A DNA stretch of 64,000 bases from Limnomonas spitsbergensis (lineage: Eukaryota > Chlorophyta > Chlorophyceae > Chlamydomonadales): contig JAYJMM010000036.1 of the NCBI GenBank assembly GCA_037349105.1, positions 4,872,001-4,936,000 of the forward strand. Reading direction: 5' to 3'. A model generated the notes under the pieces. That model did not search any database and had not been told where the DNA came from. It was given only the letters and a program-made list of their open reading frames with translations. Position numbers and translations under genes: made by a program. Shown one piece after another: positions 1-12,600 of the stretch. How positions within the stretch are numbered: position 1 is the stretch's first letter; every line of letters starts with the position of its first letter.

Positions 1-1435
1 TTATCTCGGGTGTGGGGTAGGGCCTGCACCAGCAGACCAGCAGGCACAGCAGCATGAGGGCCATGCCATCTTCGGACAGGTTGTAAAGGGAGACCGAACA
101 CTTCACTGTTATCTCGGGTGTGGGATAGGGCCTGTACCGGCAGACCAGCAGGCACAGCAGCATGAGGGCCATGCCATCTTCGGACAGGGTGTAAAGGGAG
201 ACCGAACACTTCACTGTTATCTCGGGTGTGGGGTAGGGCCTGCACCGGCAGACCAGCAGGCACAGCAGCATGAGGGCCATGCCATCTTCGGACAGGTTGT
301 AAAGGGAGACAGAACACTTCACTGTTATCTCGGGTGTGGGGAAGGCCTGCACTGGCACCTGCCACTGCCCACAGTTGAAGGGCATTGCTACCTTCTGACA
401 TGGTGAGAGAGGGGACCAAACACTTTACCGTTGTCTTCAGAGGTGTTAGGCTGGGCCTGTGCCAGCAGAGATGCAGATGCCACAGCGTGAGGGCCAGGCC
501 AGCTTCGAGCAGGGTGTGAAAGGGGACCAAACACTGAACCGTAATATTTTGAGGTGTGGGACAGGGCCTGCATTGGCACAATCCACAACCTATAGTTTGA
601 GGGCATGGCCAGCTTCCAGCAGGGTGAGAGGCGCGACGGGGTGGTCAGTAAAATGCTTAGCCATCAGCTTTGATATTTGAAGGATGTGGGGTAAGGACTG
701 TACCAGCAGATGGATAGCTGAGGTCATATATAGCTTAACGTAGGTTGTGCAACAAGTTGGAATAGCTGAGGTCATATCCCGCACTAGGTAGGGTGTGCAG
801 CAAGATGGGGGTGATGTCTGCAAGGTCTGAATTCAACCCTAATATTGGGGGATGTGGGGTAGGTCCCGTTTTATCTTAGTGTAGCATGACCTAATCACGC
901 AGTCCTTGGGACAAAATGATTATATGATAATTTGTGTGCGGCAGAGGATGGTTTGCACTTGTTGTGCTATCAGCCCCTCTCTAATCTCTGACATGATTGC
1001 CTCTATCTCATCTGCTTAGGAAAGGGTTGCTGCTGATGTAGGAAGGGATTGCGGCCATTGCGCCCCCCCCCTCTTCTTCTTACATTTGGTTGCCCCTTGA
1101 TCCCCTGATCTGTCTGTGGGAGTCTTGAAAAACATTGGATAGCCAACACATCCTTGCCCCTCCCCTCATGTTCAAAAGGAGACGCTGCAACAACAATGGA
1201 ACAGGGGATTGCGAGCCTCTCCCACCTTATTCACATGATTTCCCCTCCCCCCGTTCTATTCTTCGAAAGCCTCCTTTGTTTGATTACCCCTACCCCCCTG
1301 CTCAGACAGAGATGTTGCCGATCGGACCGGGCATTGCCTCCCTCCCTCCTCGTCCACACGACTTCCCCTACCCCCTCTTCAGTAAGTGGGGGCCTTTGAA
1401 AACCTTCATTTGATTGTCCCTGCCCCCCTGTGCAG
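1..1435. repeat. Degenerating 108-bp tandem repeat and upstream intron of the helicase gene
   Basis: A 108-bp unit starts at 1, 109, 217 and 325 (near identical) and continues in decayed form near 432, 541 and 660. Each unit contains the phrase TTCGGACAG followed by G(T/G)TGTAAAGG, which could be an exon end plus donor, but no conserved helicase motif lies upstream, so this is only a possibility. From about 1070 to 1435 there are pyrimidine-rich acceptor-like blocks; two earlier copies, near 1150-1190 and 1270-1310, resemble the true acceptor plus exon start at 1436. I see no convincing exon in this stretch. Confidence 0.7.
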
Positions 1436-3629
1436 ACGGAGACGCTGCGGAAGAGGCTGTGCCAGGTCATATTGACGGTGCCGGCGCCGGCACTGCAGCC
1501 CTGGGCGTCATGGGCCGCCTACTGATAGTGCTGCGCCTGATGTACGGCCAGGGGCAGCAGCAGCAGCCGCTGGAGAGGCTGTCGGTAAGGGAGCATCACA
1601 GGCAGCTGGAGCAGCTGGAGCAGGAGGTAGCGGAGCAGCTGAAGCAGCAGCAGGAGCAGAAGGAGCAGCAGCGGCAGCAGCAGGAGCAGCAGCGAAAGAA
1701 GTGCAGATGGGACTTTGATAAACCACCTCTTGACAGGGTCCCAGGGGCTGCCGGTACCGACTGTGGCGGGAAGGGCCTGAAAACGGAGGATGCGAGAGGT
1801 TTTAAAACTGAGGACGGGAATGGCATCATAACAGAAGGCGGGAATGGCTTCCGAAGCGAGGACTGGAAGGGTTCTAAAGCCGAGGGCGGGAGGGGGATTA
1901 AAGCCGAGGCTGTTGATGACGGCTCGGAGGATGATTTCCAACAGGATCCGATGCCGCAGTCTAGCAGCGGGGGCGGCACAAGACACGGCAGCGGGGGAGG
2001 GAGCGTGAGCGGCACCAAGCGGCGGAACGGTGGGAAGGGGCAAGAGGGCAAGGTGAAAACGAGTGGGGCGATGAAGCGGCCGGCCGGCGCAGCCCATGCT
2101 CCTATCTCCACGCCTGCGCTTGTTCCTTCCGCATCTGGCGGGCCTGCCGCGCCTTCAAACACTGCGGCCACCCTCCAGTCCCGCCTACAGACTGCCCTGT
2201 CCGAGGGACCTGTACAAGACTGCCCCCTTCAGCCGCAAGCGTTTAGCGGGCCGAGCTTAGCTTCCGCCGTCGAGGCAGGAGCAGGAAAAGGAGGGGCAGA
2301 TGTGGAAGCCGCAGCCGCAGCACCTGAAAGCCTGCCAAGCGACGCAGGCAGTGCTGCGCGGGCACGTATGCGAGCGGCCCTGGGCATTGCACCTGCTGCG
2401 GCCAAGAAGGGGATGTCGCGCCTGTCCCGCCCACACGAGGAGGCAGCTGCTGCGGACGGGCCGAACGCAAAGCGCCGCAGTTCGACTGCTGCTGAGCCCA
2501 GCAGCCTGCTGCAACAGCAACAGCAACATCAGGTACAACAGCAACAGCAACAACAGGTACAGCAGCAACAGCAGCAGCAACAGGAGCATCCGGTGCAACA
2601 GCAACAGGAGGAGCAGCAAGAGACAGCTGCGGAGGGTGACGGCATGGACCTGGTCATAAAGCAGGAGCAGGGGCTTTACAGAGTAGGTCAGGATGTAGGC
2701 GGAGGTCCGCAGGCTGGAGATCTGCCCGGGGCGCCGGGTGTAAAAGCTGAAGATCGACAGCAGGTAGCAGATCTACAACCTGTACATCCACCCCAGGCAG
2801 CGGATCTACAATCTGAGGATCCAACTCCAGCAGAGGATCTACCTGCAGTACAAGACAGGGGGAGGATGGAAGGATCCATGCGTCCTGACCCTGCCATGCA
2901 CCAGCAGGAACTCCAGCAAGGCAATGTTGGTGAAGGCCTGCTGCTGAGGGCAGGTTGCGGGCAGGTGCAGCATACTGGGCTGCACAGACCTGTCATATCC
3001 GAAGTGCTGAGAGATGGGCAGATATGCCTTGCTGCATTATTTGAGGGATTTGAGCCGCGGAAAGGGATGGACTGCCCTGCTGGACTGCGGGAGGGCCACG
3101 AGCAGCTGCGGCAGCAGAGGGGCGAGGTAGCTGGTGCAGCAGCCTCGAAAGAGGGTTACGAGCAGGGAGGGCCCCATGCAATGCAGCAGCAGCAGAGGGG
3201 TGAGGCAGCCGGGGCAGCAGCCTCGAAAGAGGGTTACGAGCAGAGGCTGCCTCGGGCGATGCAGCAGCAGCAGCAGCAGCAGCGGGGCGAGGCAGCCCGG
3301 GCAGCAGCCTCGAAAGAGGGTTACGAGCAGAGGCTGCCTCAGGCAATGCAGCAGCAGCAGCAGCAGCAGCGGGGCGAGGCAGCCCGGGCAGCAGCCTCGA
3401 AAGAGGGTTACGAGCAGAGGCTGCCTCAGGCAATGCAGCAGCAGCAGCAGCAGCGTCCCCTGTCTCCATTGTTGCTCCAACCGGTGTCGGCCCCGCCTGA
3501 TCGGCCATGTATCGGGGATTATCGGCTGGTGGTTCGGAAGACGGTTCGGCAAGACTTCTCCTCAGGAGGGCGAGGCGGCAGGGGCGGGCAGAAGGGTGGA
3601 AGGTGGGTGGGGCTTGCAGCAGGGTTCAG
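1436..3629 (+). CDS. RTEL1: RTEL1-like giant exon: Gln-rich insertion inside the helicase core
   Basis: One exon of about 2.2 kb. It opens after the acceptor CCCCCTGTGCAG with an Ala/Gly-rich stretch and the hydrophobic segment [13 protein letters not shown], which fits the helix just before the variable linker of RTEL1. Near the end, [15 protein letters not shown] resembles the family's YKVHI-type strand that follows the linker. Between them lie roughly 650 low-complexity residues: CAG/CAA-coded Gln runs (about 1555-1700, 2510-2620, 3180-3455), an 11-residue K-x-E-D/G-G-x-G repeat (1770-1910), and four to five copies of a roughly 30-residue [16 protein letters not shown] repeat (3110-3455). 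Animal and plant RTEL1 linkers are tens of residues long. Two phase-compatible donors exist, AAG|GTGGGT after 3602 and CAG|GTGAAG after 3629. Minus-strand reading frames here are mirror images of CAG repeats. Confidence 0.7.
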
Positions 3630-6600
3630 GTGAAGGGTGGCGAATGGGTGACATGAAGCTGGAGGGGCGGGCAAAAACTCAGGAGGGGGCTATATATGTG
3701 ACTCCTACCCAGTATGATATGTACCCTTCACCGCACTTGACTGTTGAAGCGACATAGTACCCATGGCCGAGCCTTTTCGCCCCAACCCGCACCTGTCGCG
3801 GGGGTGGGTATGGCAGGCGTTAGGCAGACTATACTACTCATCCTCATGAGCCCCTGGGTGATGCCTCCAACCTGCTGACCCCTGTCAGCATTCAGAGCAA
3901 GCCGCCGTTTGTAAAAACAAATAAATAAAGACTACTACTCCACCGGAGCAGGAGGCGTGAGAACCGCTCGACCCACAGCAGCTCCATCCAAGTTAGTAGG
4001 ATAGCCTGCTCACGACATCCGCCGTTTGTACTGCATGTGTTGCCTAGTCTTACAGAGGTGGGTGAGGCCGCGCTGTTCATCAGCCCTTGGAGGATGTCCC
4101 CCAGCCTGCTGTCACCTGACAGTATTTCATTTGTTGCCTTCTTGTGGCCAGGAACAGTTTGAAGCAAGCCACTAATTTGATGTTGTTCTATCTTACAGGG
4201 GTGGGCGAGGCCGAGCTGCCCATCCGCCCCTAGATGATGTCTCCAACCAGCTGTCACCTGACAGCATTTGATGCAAGCCACCGTTTGCACCGTATGTGTT
4301 GCTCTGTCTTACAGGGGTGGGTGAGGCCACGCTGTTCATCAGCCCTTGGAGGATGTCCCCCAGCCTGCTGCCAGCTGACAGTATTTGAAGCAAGCCACCA
4401 TTTGATGTTGCTCCTTCTTACAGGGGTGGGCGAGGCCGAGCTGCCCATCCGCCCCTAGATGACGTCTCCAACCAGCTGCCCACCGGAGGGGGTACTCAGC
4501 GGCTGGGTGAGGGTACCCAGCAGACGCAGGCGCGCCTGGCCATGCCCGTCCAGCTGAGCCTTTGGTGCATGAACCCTGCCGTCGCCATGCGGGAGCTGTC
4601 GCGCCCGGCACACACGGTGGGTGTCGCTGGCATCGCATGGGTGCCTGCTGTTGGCATGGCAGGGGGGCCTGCTGTTGGCATCGCAGGGGGGCCTGCTGTT
4701 CGCATCGCAGGGGGGCCTGCTGTTGGCATCGCAGGGGGGCCTGCTGTTGGCATCGCAGGGGGGCCTGCTGTTGGCATCGCAGGGGGGCCTGCTGTTGGCA
4801 TCGCAGGGGGGCCTGCTGTTGGCATCGCAGGGGGGCCTGCAGTTCGCATCGCAGGGGGGCCTGCTGTTGGCATCGCAGGGGGGCCTGCTGTTGGCATCGC
4901 AGGGGGGCCTGCAGTTCGCATCGCAGGGGGGCCTGCTGTTGGCATCGCAGGGGGGCCTGCTGTTCGCATGGCAGGGGGGCCTGCTGTTGGCATCGCAGGG
5001 GGGCCTGTCGCTGGCATCGCAGGGGGGCCTGCTGTTGGCATCGCAGGGGGGCCTGCCGCTAGCCCTGCAGGGCCAGCTGGGTAGTGAGCGATGCAGGCAG
5101 CAGCGCCTGATCTGCCGAATGAGGCGCTTGGGTAGATGCATAGAAGCTGTGATAGCTACTGAATACGTTATGGTAGCACAATCAGGCAAAACGGTATGCT
5201 GTATCATGTCATATCGTGCTGTATCGTGCTACCTAGGTAGCACAATCCGGCCCAACCTGTGCCCTGTCCTGCTACCTTGGAAATCGGATTACGCCCCGTG
5301 GCAGGGGCCAAGGGTGCCTCCCATTCGACGTGCTTCAGTCAAGCGACCCAAATGTCTGTCGGGCTCGGCCTGATAAACTGACACGACCATGATTGGAGTT
5401 TTGAGGTCTCGTTGGAATCCCTTTTCTGGCACACTTGGATGCATATAACCCCGTACTGCATTGATTTCTGAGACGCCGGGCTTTTTTGATCTGCATCCAT
5501 CCCAGATCCTGTGATGCCTCGATTGCTTACAGATCCTAGCCTGACATCTTAAAGATCCCAACCGTCCTGGATTCGAATCCATTGCCAGGTGATGCTGACC
5601 AGTGGGACGCTCTCGCCGCTGGAGTCGTTTGCCTCTGAGCTGGGCATCGAGTTCAAGGTCAAGCTGGAAGCGCCGCATGTGGTGGACATAGCCAAGCAGG
5701 TGGGACGCAGTGGGGTATTTCCTTTTCGTCCATTTTTGCTTTCTTTCCTCTGTCTGGGGTTTGGCTGGGGTTGTTTACCTTTTCACGGCTTGTCTGTTCA
5801 AGGTCTGGCAGCGCCGCATGTGGTGGACATGGCCAAGCAGGTGGGACGAAGGGGTCCCCTCGTCAAAGGCATGGCATGGCTGTACGCATGCAGTGCAACT
5901 GCTCACAAAGAGGTCTTGCAGCAGTTGATTTTCAAATTTGAACAGGCTGTCAGGGGGACTCGTAAGAAAGACAGAAAGAAAACTACGCCCCCCTAGGGGC
6001 GTGCGGGTTAAGGGAACAGCGCAGCTCGGGGACTCGTATAAATCCTCATCTATTACGACCCCTCTTGTCTGCCCCCTTACAGATCCAGCCTAATAGAAAG
6101 ACAGAAAGAAAGAAAAAGGATACTAGATGCTTCCACAATCCTTAAATTTGATTGAGGCAGCTTTCTGCCTCCCACTTTTGCTATCACCACAACCTTTGTG
6201 AATTGCGATAGGCCCCTCGCCGCCCCCCCCTCCCACTTTCGCCGCAACACTGCTTTTGCTGTAACAAGGACTTAAACGCGCATGTTGGGACGGGCCCTTG
6301 GCCGCCCACCTTTTGTTCAAAGCCTGTACAAGTAAGGTGCATGCTTCGGAATATTTTACCTCCCCTTTCAGGCCAAGCATGCCTCACGATGGCCTTTAGG
6401 ATAATGAGCCGTGTTTCTTTTTTTGTGACTCAGCTACATGTCAGCTACAGCCCAGCCACTGGCCGGAGGCCCTTATTGTGGCCAGCTATGCTGCTTTCGC
6501 CACCAGTCGTAGGCCGGTCCAGGTCTGGTCCTAATCGAGCCTTTAGCGGCCGCAGGGCGGCCTGCCAAAGCTGGCCTTGTAGCCAAAAACTGAAGCAGTA

Positions 6601-9600
6601 ATAATGAAGTGCCTGACTGATGTCAACGAGCAGTGGGGCCGAAGGACTGTACCTCCGCCTTTTGATGCAGCAGTCCACCGACTCCTTCTTGCCTCTTCTG
6701 ATCGCAAATGCCCTCCTTTTCCCCCTTCCAATCACCCTCTGAGCCCCCCCCCCTCCACACACACACTTCTTCCCCTTTCAGTTGAAACTGCTGCGTGCTG
6801 GAGAGAGTTCCGGCTGCTGACACTATTGCAAATGCCCTCCTTTTCCCCCTTCCAATCATCCTCTGAGCCCCCCCCCCTCCACACACACACTTCTTCCCCT
6901 TTCAGTTGAAACTGCTGCGTGCTGGAGAGAGTTCCGGCTGCTGACACTATTGCAAATGCCCTCCTTTTCCCCCTTCCAATCATCCTCTGAGCCCCCCCCC
7001 TCCACACACACACTTCTTCCACTTTCAGTTGAAACTGCTGCGTGCTGGAGAGAGTTCTGGCTGCTGACACTATTGCAAATGCCCTCCTTTTCCCCCTTCC
7101 AATCATCCTCTGAGCCCCCCCCCCTCCACACACACACTTCTTCCCCTTTCAGTTGAAACTGCTGCGTGCTGGAGTGAGTTCCGGCTGCTGACACTATTGC
7201 AAATGCCCTCCTTTTCCCCCTTCCAATCATCCTCTGAGCCCCCCCCCCTCCACACACACACTTCTTCCCCTTTCAGTTGAAATTGCTGCGTGCTGGAGCG
7301 AGTTCCGGCTGCTGACACTATTGCAAATGCCCTCCTTTTCCCCCTTCCAATCATCCTCTGAGCCCCCTCCCCTCCACACACACACTTCTTCCCCTTTCAG
7401 TTGAAACTGCTGCGTGCTGGAGCGAGTTCCGGCTGCTGACACTATTGCAAATGCCCTCCTTTTCCCCCATCCGATCATCCTCTGAGCCCCCCCCCCTCCA
7501 CACACACACTTCTTCCCCTTTCAGTTGAAACTGCTGCGTGCTGGAGCGAGTTCCGGCTGCTGACACTATTGCAAATGCCCTCCTTTTCCCCCTTCCAATC
7601 ATCCTCTGAGCCCCCCCCCTCCACACATACACTTCTTCCCCTTTCAGTTGAAACTGCTGCGTGCTGGAGCGAGTTCCGGCTGCTGACACTATTGCAAATA
7701 CCCTCCTTTTCCCCCTTCCAATCATCCTCTGAGCCCCCCCCCCTCCACACACACACTTCTTCCCCTTTCAGTTGAAACTGCTGCGTGCTGGAGCGAGTTC
7801 CGGCTGCTGACACTATTGCAAATGCCCTCCATTTACCCCCTCCAATCATCCTCTGAGCCCCCCCCCCTCCATACACACACTTCTTCCCCTTTCAGTTGAA
7901 ACTGCTGCGTGCTGGAGAGAGTACCGGCTCCTGACACGATCGCAAATGCCCGCCTTTTCCCCCTTCCAATCATCCTCTGAGCCCCCCCCCCTCCACACAC
8001 ACACTTCTTCCCCTTTCAGTTGAAACTGCTGCGTGCTGGAGAGAGTTCCGGCTGCTGACACTATTGCAAATGCCCTCCTTTTCCCCCTTCCAATCATCCT
8101 CTGAGCCCCCCCCCCTCCACACACACACTTCTTCCCCTTTCAGTTGAAACTGCTGCGTGCTGGAGCGAGTTCCGGCTGCTGACACTATTGCAAATGCCCT
8201 CCTTTTACCCCTTCCAATCATCCTCTGAGCCCCCTCCCCTCCACACACACACTTCTTCCCCTTTCAGTTGAAACTGCTGCGTGCTGGAGCGAGTTCCGGC
8301 TGCTGACACTATTGCAAATGCCCTCCTTTTCCCCCATCCGATCATCCTCTGAGCCCCCCCCCCTCCACACACACACTTCTTCCCCTTTCAGTTGAAACTG
8401 CTGCGTGCTGGAGCGAGTTCCGGCTGCTGACACTATTGCAAATGCCCTCCTTTTCCCCCTTCCAATCATCCTCTGAGCCCCCCCCCTCCACACATACACT
8501 TCTTCCACTTTCAGTTGAAACTGCTGCGTGCTGGAGCGAGTTCCGGCTGCTGACACTATTGCAAATACCCTCTTTTTCCCCCTTCCAATCATCCTCTGAG
8601 CCCCCCCCCCTCCACACACACACTTCTTCCCCTTTCAGTTGAAACTGCTGCGTGCTGGAGCGAGTTCCGGCTGCTGACACTATTGCAAATGCCCTCCTTT
8701 TACCCCCTCCAATCATCCTCTGAGCCCCCCCCCCTCCATACACACACTTCTTCCCCTTTCAGTTGAAACTGCTGCGTGCTGGAGAGAGTACCGGCTCCTG
8801 ACACGATCGCAAATGCCCGCCTTTTCCCCCTTCCAATCATCCTCTGAGCCCCCCCCCCTCCAAGCACACACTCTACCACTCATGCAGGTGTGGACTGGCG
8901 TGCTCCCTCATGGCCCGGAAGGCTCCCTGTTGAATGGAACGTACAAGTCGGTCTCCACCCTGGCCTACCAGGTAGGAGGTGGGTCGGGGCACTCCTGTCA
9001 AGATGAAATGAGCGTCCATGCAACCAGCCTGGCCTACCAGGTAGGAAGTGAGCTGAGGCGCTCCTGTCAAGATAAAATGGGCGTCCATGCAACCAGCCAG
9101 GCCTACCAGGTAGGAAGTGAGCTGAGGCGCTCCTGTCAAGATAAAAATGAGCGTCCATGCAACCAGCCTGGCCTACCAGGTAGGAAGTGAGCTGAGGCGC
9201 TCCTGTCAAGATAGAAATGGGCGTCCATGCAACCAGCCTGGCCTACCAGGTAGGAAGTGAGCTGAGGCACTCCTGTCAAGATAAAAATGGGCGTCCATGC
9301 AACCAGCCTGGCCTACCAGGTAGGAAGTGAGCTGAGGCGCTCCTGTCAAGATAAAATGGGCGTCCATGCAACCAGTCTGGCCTACCAGGTAGGAAGTGGG
9401 TCGGGGCACTCCTGTCAAGATAAAAATGAGCGTCCATGCAACCAGCCTGGCCTACCAGGTAGGAAGTGAGCTGAGGCGCTCCTGTCAAGATAAAAATGAG
9501 CGTCCATGCAACCAGCCAGGCCTACCAGGTAGGAAGTGAGCTGAGGCACTCCTGTCAAGATAGAAATGAGCGTCCATGCAACCAGCCAGGCCTACCAGGT

Positions 9601-12600
9601 AGGAAGTGAGCTGAGGCGCTCCTGTCAAGATAAAAATGGGCGTCCATGCAACCAGCCAGGCCTACCAGGTAGGAAGTGAGCTGAGGCACTCCTGTCAAGA
9701 TAAAAATGGGCGTCCATGCAACCAGCCTGGCCTACCAGGTAGGAAGTGAGCTGAGGCGCTCCTGTCAAGATAAAATGGGCGTCCATGCAACCAGCCAGGC
9801 CTACCAGGTAGGAAGTGAGCTGAGGCGCTCCTGTCAAGATAAAAATGGGCGTCCATGCAACCAGCCTGGCCTACCAGGTAGGAAGTGAGCTGAGGCGCTC
9901 CTGTCAAGATAAAAATGGGCGTCCATGCAACCAGCCAGGCCTACCAGGTAGGAAGTGAGCTGAGGCGCTCCTGTCAAGATAAAAATGGGCGTCCATGCAA
10001 CCAGCCAGGCCTACCAGGTAGGAAGTGAGCTGAGGCGCTCCTGTCAAGATAAAAATGGGCGTCCATGCAACCAGCCAGGCCTACCAGGTAGGAAGTGAGC
10101 TGAGGCGCTCACCTATCTAGTTCGAAAATTATGTATCCACCCAACCAACCTGGCCCACCGGGTAGGTAAGGGGTTCGGACGCGGACCTGTCAAAAGGACA
10201 AAAATGTATCCACCCTGGCCTACTAGGCAGGAGGTGGGTTGGGGCGCACAACTATCAGGTTCAAAACGAGTAAGCATCCACCCTGGCTTACGGGCTTGCA
10301 TTTCTGTGGCACCATGGGTCAGTCCTTGCTGGAGTGCTGCATGTCTGCAATCCACATGTTCTATGATGCCCTTTTGTATCATGCATTCATACCTACCATG
10401 TGCTGCTGCTGCTGCATGGACAGGATGCCATGGGCCAGTCCGTGCTGGAGTGCTGTCGGGCCATCCCAGACGGGGTGCTGCTGTTTGTGTCGAGCTACAG
10501 CCTGATAGACACGCTCAGCACGAGGTGGAAGGTGAGGGTTGCATGGAACATGGAGATGGGGACATACACGGGTACACAGGGTTCAGGCATTCCAGGGTTA
10601 TATACTTACATGAAATACTGGTCAGGGATGGAGGGAGAGGGTCATCTGAACGGGTGGAAGGAGAGGGGTGGAAGGAGAGGGTCATCTGAAGGGGTGGAAG
10701 GTTAGGGGTGGAAGGAGAGGGGTGGAAGGAGAGGGGTGGAGGGAGAGGGTCATCTGAAAGGGTGGAAGGAGAGGGGTGGAAGGAGAGGGGTGGAGGGAGA
10801 GGGTCATCTGAAAGGGTGGAAGGAGAGGGGTGGAAGGAGAGGGGTGGAGGGAGAGGTTCATCTGAAAGGGTGGAAGGAGAGGGGTGGAAGGAGAGGGGTG
10901 GAAGGAGAGGGTCATCTGAAGGGGTGGAAGGAGAGGGTCGTCTGAAGGGGTGGAAGGAGAGGGTCATCTGAAGGGGTGGAAGGAGAGGGGTGGAGGGAGA
11001 GGGTCATCTGAAGGGGTAAAATGAGAGGGTCATCTGAAGGGGTGGAAGGAGAGGCGGGATACAACACTGGAACCGAGGTGGCAGGTGAGAGTCATCTGAA
11101 ATATGGGTCAGGCATAGAAGGTGAGGGTAGATGCAACACTGCCACGCTGGGCAGGAGGGCAGGGGAAATGCTGGTGTCCCAGGCATGAGGTGGAAGGTGG
11201 GGCAGCAACGGTAGCATCAGCAGGCATTCCAGGAGACAGGTCAGCTTGGATGGTAAGGTCTGCATCAGGGTTCGGGGTTCTTTAGGCATGAGCTTGCTGG
11301 TGCACACCGGAAGAGAAAACGGAGGGACGTGTTTCATTCAAGAATGTGTGAGCTGAAGGAAGCATGCCTGTGGTGCCTGCAGGTCACTGGGCTGTGGGAT
11401 CAGCTGCAGGCTGTCAAAGAGGTGGTTACGGAGCCGCGGGAGAGTGGCAAGGCGTTTGAGGCGGTCTTGGCCAAGTACATGGGGGCGGTACAGGCGCGCA
11501 TGGGGGCGCTGCTGATCGCAGTGTGCAGGGGAAAGGTCAGTCAGAACTCACGAATCCATTCCTCACTGTTTTTACCTATGACTCATCACTCCCCGATATG
11601 TGTGGAACAAAGTGGCTGCATTCCACATTTTCCGGTTGTGTCTCTTTCTGCGTCCACATCTCATCACTCCCTGATCGGTGTGGAACATCATCACTGCCTT
11701 CCACACTTTTCAGCCGTCACTCTCTCTGCCCATAACTCATCACTCCCCAATTGGTGTGGACCACTGCCAATGCCTTCCACATACTCAGCCGTCTCACTTT
11801 CTGTGCCCATAACTTATCGCTCCCCAATAGGTACTCGGTATGGGACACCGTCACTGCCCTCCACACTTTCCAGCCGTCCCTTTCCCTGCCCATACCTCAT
11901 CACTGTCCACCCAATGTTGAACTCCCTCACTGCCCTCCACCGATTCCGACCCTCCCTTTTTCCTCGCTTCAGGCATCAGAGGGTATTGACTTTGCCGACG
12001 AGTATGCCCGCGGGGTCCTCCTAGCCAGCATCCCCTACCCTTCAGTCAAGGACACTAAGGCAGGTCCTTCAGGCGGGTCCTTCAGGCGGGTCCTTCAGGC
12101 GGGTCCTTCAGGCGGGTCCTTCAGGCGGGTCCTTCAGGCGGGTCCTTCAGGCGGGTCCTTCAGGCGGGTACTTCAGGCGGGTACTTCAGGCGGGTACTTC
12201 AGGCGGGTACTTCAGGCGGGTACTTCAGGCGGGTACTTCAGGCGGGTACTTCAGGCGGGTACTTCAGGCGGGTACTTCAGGCGGGTACTTCAGGCGGGTC
12301 CTTCAGGCGGGTCCTTCAGGCAGGTCCTTCAGGCGGGTACTTCAGGCGGGTCCTTCAGGCAGGTACTTCTGGCGGGTACTTCAGGTGGGTCCTTCAGGCG
12401 GGTACTTCAGGCGGGTCCTTCAGGCGGGTCCTTCAGGCGGGTCCTTCAGGCGGGTCCTTCAGGCGGGTCCTTCAGGCGGGTACTTCAGGCGGGTCCTTCA
12501 GGCGGGTCCTTCAGGCGGGTCCTTCAGGCGGGTACTTCTGGCGGGTACTTCAGGCGGGTCCTTCAGGCGGGTCCTTCAGGCGGGTCCTTCAGGCGGGTCC

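Noticed and set aside
1508..3552. Several minus-strand Leu/Ala-rich frames opposite the helicase giant exon
   Set aside because: The complement of CAG repeats reads as poly-Leu, poly-Ala or poly-Cys. The plus strand carries the helicase motifs.
4542..5373. Overlapping 166-250 codon frames of GGPAVGIA or LLLASQGG repeats
   Set aside because: These are artefacts of the 24-bp intronic repeat. Only the first 25 codons of one frame (to 4616) belong to the helicase exon.
6623..8743. Many minus-strand frames of 90-133 codons reading [15 protein letters not shown]
   Set aside because: These are identical frames generated by the 124-bp satellite, with no codon bias or splice context of their own.
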